A stretch of 13,861 bases of DNA from the NCBI GenBank assembly GCA_020052115.1, contig JAGVPR010000305.1:1-13861 (forward strand), read 5' to 3'. The first letter of the stretch is position 1. Each line of letters begins with the position of its first letter. The DNA comes from Candidatus Eiseniibacteriota bacterium. GTDB lineage: Bacteria; Eisenbacteria; RBG-16-71-46; JAGVPR01. Positions 11,470 to 13,861 of the stretch are shown piece after piece. The position numbers and the translations under genes were made by a program. The notes under the pieces are model-generated. The model was not told where the DNA came from and searched no databases. It was given only the letters and a program-made list of their open reading frames with translations.

Positions 11470-13861
11470 TCAGACATCGCCCGTAACCGCTCCGTAGTAG
11501 TTGTCAATGAAATCCTGGGCCCGGACGACCGCATGCCCCGGAGGATCACCCCAGCACCAGTAGTCGAATTCGTAGTTTCCGCCCGCCGGGAAGCTGATCC
11601 TCGAGAGGAGCTGGACGTAGTGGTTCGGGAAGGAGTCCACGAGCTTCTTCTTCGCTCCCCCCTGGTTCGGCAGGATCCTCGCGTTGATCAACATCAAGAT
11701 GTCTCTGTTCGCCGCGGGGGCCAGCGCGAGGGCGTGCGACACCCCCTTCGTGAACACCCAGTTCCCTTCGTCCACGACGCGCGAGTACATGCCGCTCGCC
11801 TTCATCCACGAGGCGAGTTCTCCCGGGGTCGTGATCCCGGCGACGTTCTCATTGGGATCACCCTCGAAATCAATCACCGCGTTCTCCGAGTCGCGAAGCG
11901 CGCTCAGGCACATCCACTCGGCGATCGGGGTGACATTCGCTCCCATCCGTGGGACGATCTTCGCGTAGTCGTTCAGCACCAGATCGTCGTCCGGCTTGAC
12001 CTTGAGCGTGCCGACCTGGCCCTGGCCCTTCTCGAAGAGATCCGCGGCGTACTTCACGAAGGGGACCGGGTCGCGCCTCGCCCAGACGTGGAAGAAGATG
12101 GCAGGCCCGCAGAGGTTGAGGGCCCCCTGGTTCACGACGTCGGGGTTTCTCACGATCTCCCCGAGCCGCCTTGCGACGTTGGCTCGGGCGAGCTTCCATC
12201 GCGTCGCGCTCGTCCTGCCCGTGAAGACGGCGATCTCCGTGTGGGCGTTCGCCGCCGTCGAGCTGGAACTCAGGCCGCGCACCAGCGACTGGGCCCCGGA
12301 GTCCTTGACCTTCTTGAGATTGAAGTCGTGCTCCTTGCCGTCAATCGTGACGTCGAGATCCATCTCATCACGCCCGTCGGGGCCGAAGGAGATCATCTCG
12401 AGGTTCGTTCCCGGGATCTTGATCGACGGGCTGATCGTCCGGCGGTCGCGCTCGGTGTCGGTCGCGATCGAGGCGTTCGTGTCGGTGTGCTTGGTTCCGT
12501 TGACGGTGAAGATGACCGTGTTGCCCATTCCCTCCTTGAGGTACGTCGCGTCGAGGGCGAGCTCGAGTTTGGGGATCTTCTTGCCGACGATGGACGCCTC
12601 GGGCATCGTCATCTCGAACACGAGCTTCAGATCGGAGCGCTCCAGAACACGCCCGCGCCCATCGAAGCTGAGCGGCCCGTTCACGAGGAATGCCGTCCCC
12701 CCCGCGAACGAGAAGAACCGGCTCCAGGGCTCGATGCCGAGCGCCAGGCCCGCGGATCCGCTCTTCAGCTCCAGATCGAAGTCAACTTCCCGCCCGTCGA
12801 TCTTCATGTCCAAGTCAATCTCGTCGTTCCCGTCGGGAGTCACCGTGAGCCATTCTGGAAGCGGGCCCGTGAACCCGGTGAACCTCGGCCGAATCGTCCG
12901 CTTCGTGCCGCTGGAGACGATCTCGCCATCGGAATCCTCCATCACGACGCCGTTGATGGTCGCCTTGATGAGATTCCCCTTCCCTTCCTTCTTGTAGGTG
13001 GCCTCGAGCACCATGTCGGCCGCAGGGATGTCGTTTCCGAAGATGCTGGCCGCAGGCATCTTCATCGTGAACTTCAAGTAGTCCGCCGTGCGCTCCAGCA
13101 CCTCCCCCTTCCCGTTGTAGGAGAGCGGCCCGTCAATGTCGAACTTGCTCCCCTTGCGGAAGTGGAAGTACGTGGACCACGGCTGCGCCACGGGCGGCGT
13201 GCCGGGGGCCGTATTCGCCGGCGGAGACGGCGACTTGCTCGTGAAGGCGCGGCCGGCGGCAACCGACTTCGCCCCCGCGAACTTCACGTCCTTCGGCCAG
13301 TGGATGATCTGATTGAAGCGGCCGCTGGCGGTTCGCCGTGTCGCGCCCTGCTCGTATTGAGCGAGGAAGTCGCTGAACCTCATCGGGCGCTTCGTGCCGC
13401 GGGCCGGATCCACGATCGTCGCCGTCGTCCCGCCGGCGGTTCCGTCGCCGTGGATACCGGTCATCAAGAGTGTGTGCATCGCGCGCTTCTCGCTCGGATC
13501 AACGTCAACTATGACGGCGAGCGGGCCGTACTGACGGAGCATCCCCTCCCAAGCCTCGAGCGTGTAGCTCGCCAGGGGCTCGGCGACGAGGCCCGCGGCG
13601 ACGAAGAGTTCCGCCTCCTGCTCCGCGGAACTCCCGGTGTCGGCCTTGAAGAGATCCACCCACTTCTGCCCGAGCCCGCCGAGTGTGAACTCGATCGAAG
13701 CGGAGGTTTGATCGCGCCACGAGACGAGCATCGTGTACGTCGTCGCCCAGCACGCCATGCGGGTCGGCTGCCTCAGCTCGGCGACGATCCCGGGAACCTC
13801 GAAGTCGAGCGGGCGCGAGAGCGCAATCCCGCGCGAAGGCCGCGAGAGCGCCAGCGCCGCC
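11470..13861 (-). CDS. Two papain-like cysteine protease domains flanking a duplicated unknown module, partial (N-terminus off the right edge)
   Basis: The frame is open through the right edge; 796 residues are visible, numbered from the first whole codon (13860). Protease 1 (about 20-190) has QPTRMACWA with Gln31 and Cys37, His129 in AMHTLLMTG and Asp151 in IVDPARG, resembling the AvrRpt2-like C70/C39-like group. Residues 195-225 are a Pro/Ser/Thr linker. Two related beta-rich modules (about 227-374 and 378-516) follow. A second protease-like domain (about 540-796) has QGALNLCGPA with Gln578 and Cys584, His747 in NHYVQLLS and Asp772 in YWCWGD. Both pairs keep the papain Gln-to-Cys distance of six. 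ATG 13758 is not the start, because it lies inside the conserved QPTRMACWA motif. A phospholipase-like gene follows after 39 bases. Targets are unknown; an effector or toxin role is inferred. Confidence 0.7.
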   Translation of the reverse strand, partial: AALALSRPSRGIALSRPLDFEVPGIVAELRQPTRMACWATTYTMLVSWRDQTSASIEFTLGGLGQKWVDLFKADTGSSAEQEAELFVAAGLVAEPLASYTLEAWEGMLRQYGPLAVIVDVDPSEKRAMHTLLMTGIHGDGTAGGTTATIVDPARGTKRPMRFSDFLAQYEQGATRRTASGRFNQIIHWPKDVKFAGAKSVAAGRAFTSKSPSPPANTAPGTPPVAQPWSTYFHFRKGSKFDIDGPLSYNGKGEVLERTADYLKFTMKMPAASIFGNDIPAADMVLEATYKKEGKGNLIKATINGVVMEDSDGEIVSSGTKRTIRPRFTGFTGPLPEWLTVTPDGNDEIDLDMKIDGREVDFDLELKSGSAGLALGIEPWSRFFSFAGGTAFLVNGPLSFDGRGRVLERSDLKLVFEMTMPEASIVGKKIPKLELALDATYLKEGMGNTVIFTVNGTKHTDTNASIATDTERDRRTISPSIKIPGTNLEMISFGPDGRDEMDLDVTIDGKEHDFNLKKVKDSGAQSLVRGLSSSSTAANAHTEIAVFTGRTSATRWKLARANVARRLGEIVRNPDVVNQGALNLCGPAIFFHVWARRDPVPFVKYAADLFEKGQGQVGTLKVKPDDDLVLNDYAKIVPRMGANVTPIAEWMCLSALRDSENAVIDFEGDPNENVAGITTPGELASWMKASGMYSRVVDEGNWVFTKGVSHALALAPAANRDILMLINARILPNQGGAKKKLVDSFPNHYVQLLSRISFPAGGNYEFDYWCWGDPPGHAVVRAQDFIDNYYGAVTGDV
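12313..13182 (-). repeat. Two copies of an unrecognised ~145-residue module inside the double-protease protein
   Basis: Copy 1 (residues 227-374) and copy 2 (378-516) align from start to end: PWSTYFHF with PWSRFFSF, DGPLSYNGKGEVLER with NGPLSFDGRGRVLER, MPAASIFGNDIP with MPEASIVGKKIP, and PDGNDEIDLDMKIDGREVDF with PDGRDEMDLDVTIDGKEHDF. The pattern of short alternating strands suggests a beta-sandwich or barrel. I do not recognise the family. Confidence 0.8.

Noticed and set aside
13756..13758. ATG 13758 as the start of the double-protease gene
   Set aside because: This methionine sits between the conserved Gln31 and Cys37 of the first protease, and the frame stays open with family-like sequence to the window edge.

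Overview
The window is GC-rich DNA from a bacterium. It encodes type IV pilus components, the MEP isoprenoid pathway, and a large secreted protein ending in a FlgD-like/type-A sorting domain. That set, with a DUF4388 protein and an archaeal-type class I aldolase, fits an uncultured lineage of the FCB or neighbouring phyla (Eisenbacteria, Krumholzibacteriota or Latescibacterota type). This placement is inference. I saw no rRNA, tRNA, CRISPR array or insertion sequence.

Left part (1-4556, all minus strand, transcribed right to left): a helix-turn-helix/cobalamin-binding regulator is followed by ispG (MEP pathway), pilT (pilus retraction ATPase) and a gene that runs off the left edge. That last gene joins a DUF4388 domain to what reads as a full PilT-like core that has lost its catalytic residues. 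A good sigma70-type promoter with two identical 10-bp palindromes lies between the regulator and ispG. A stable hairpin and a possible sigma28-like promoter separate ispG from pilT. CarH/LitR relatives of the regulator control carotenoid genes by light through B12, so its place next to an isoprenoid-precursor gene is suggestive.

Middle (4557-9996, plus strand): a 447-base intergenic region leads to a 945-residue exported protein made of a signal peptide, a seven-bladed propeller of DxRDGNxEIYYK repeats, four Calx-beta domains and a C-terminal FlgD-like sorting domain. A near-perfect rho-independent terminator follows. Then comes a well-formed promoter, a possible 46-codon leader ORF that overlaps the next start by ATGA, proline dehydrogenase, and 18 bases later a class I fructose-bisphosphate aldolase.

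Right part (9997-13861, minus strand, convergent with the aldolase): a two-gene unit that looks like a set of protein effectors or toxins. The upstream gene runs off the right edge. It appears to carry two separate papain-like cysteine protease domains, each with the papain Gln-x5-Cys spacing, separated by two copies of an unrecognised ~145-residue beta-rich module. The downstream gene encodes a HET-C/zinc-dependent phospholipase-like protein with a disordered basic N-terminus. Neither shows a signal peptide in what is visible (the protease's own N-terminus lies outside the window). This pair, and the DUF4388-pseudo-PilT fusion beside pilT, are the most unusual parts of the window.
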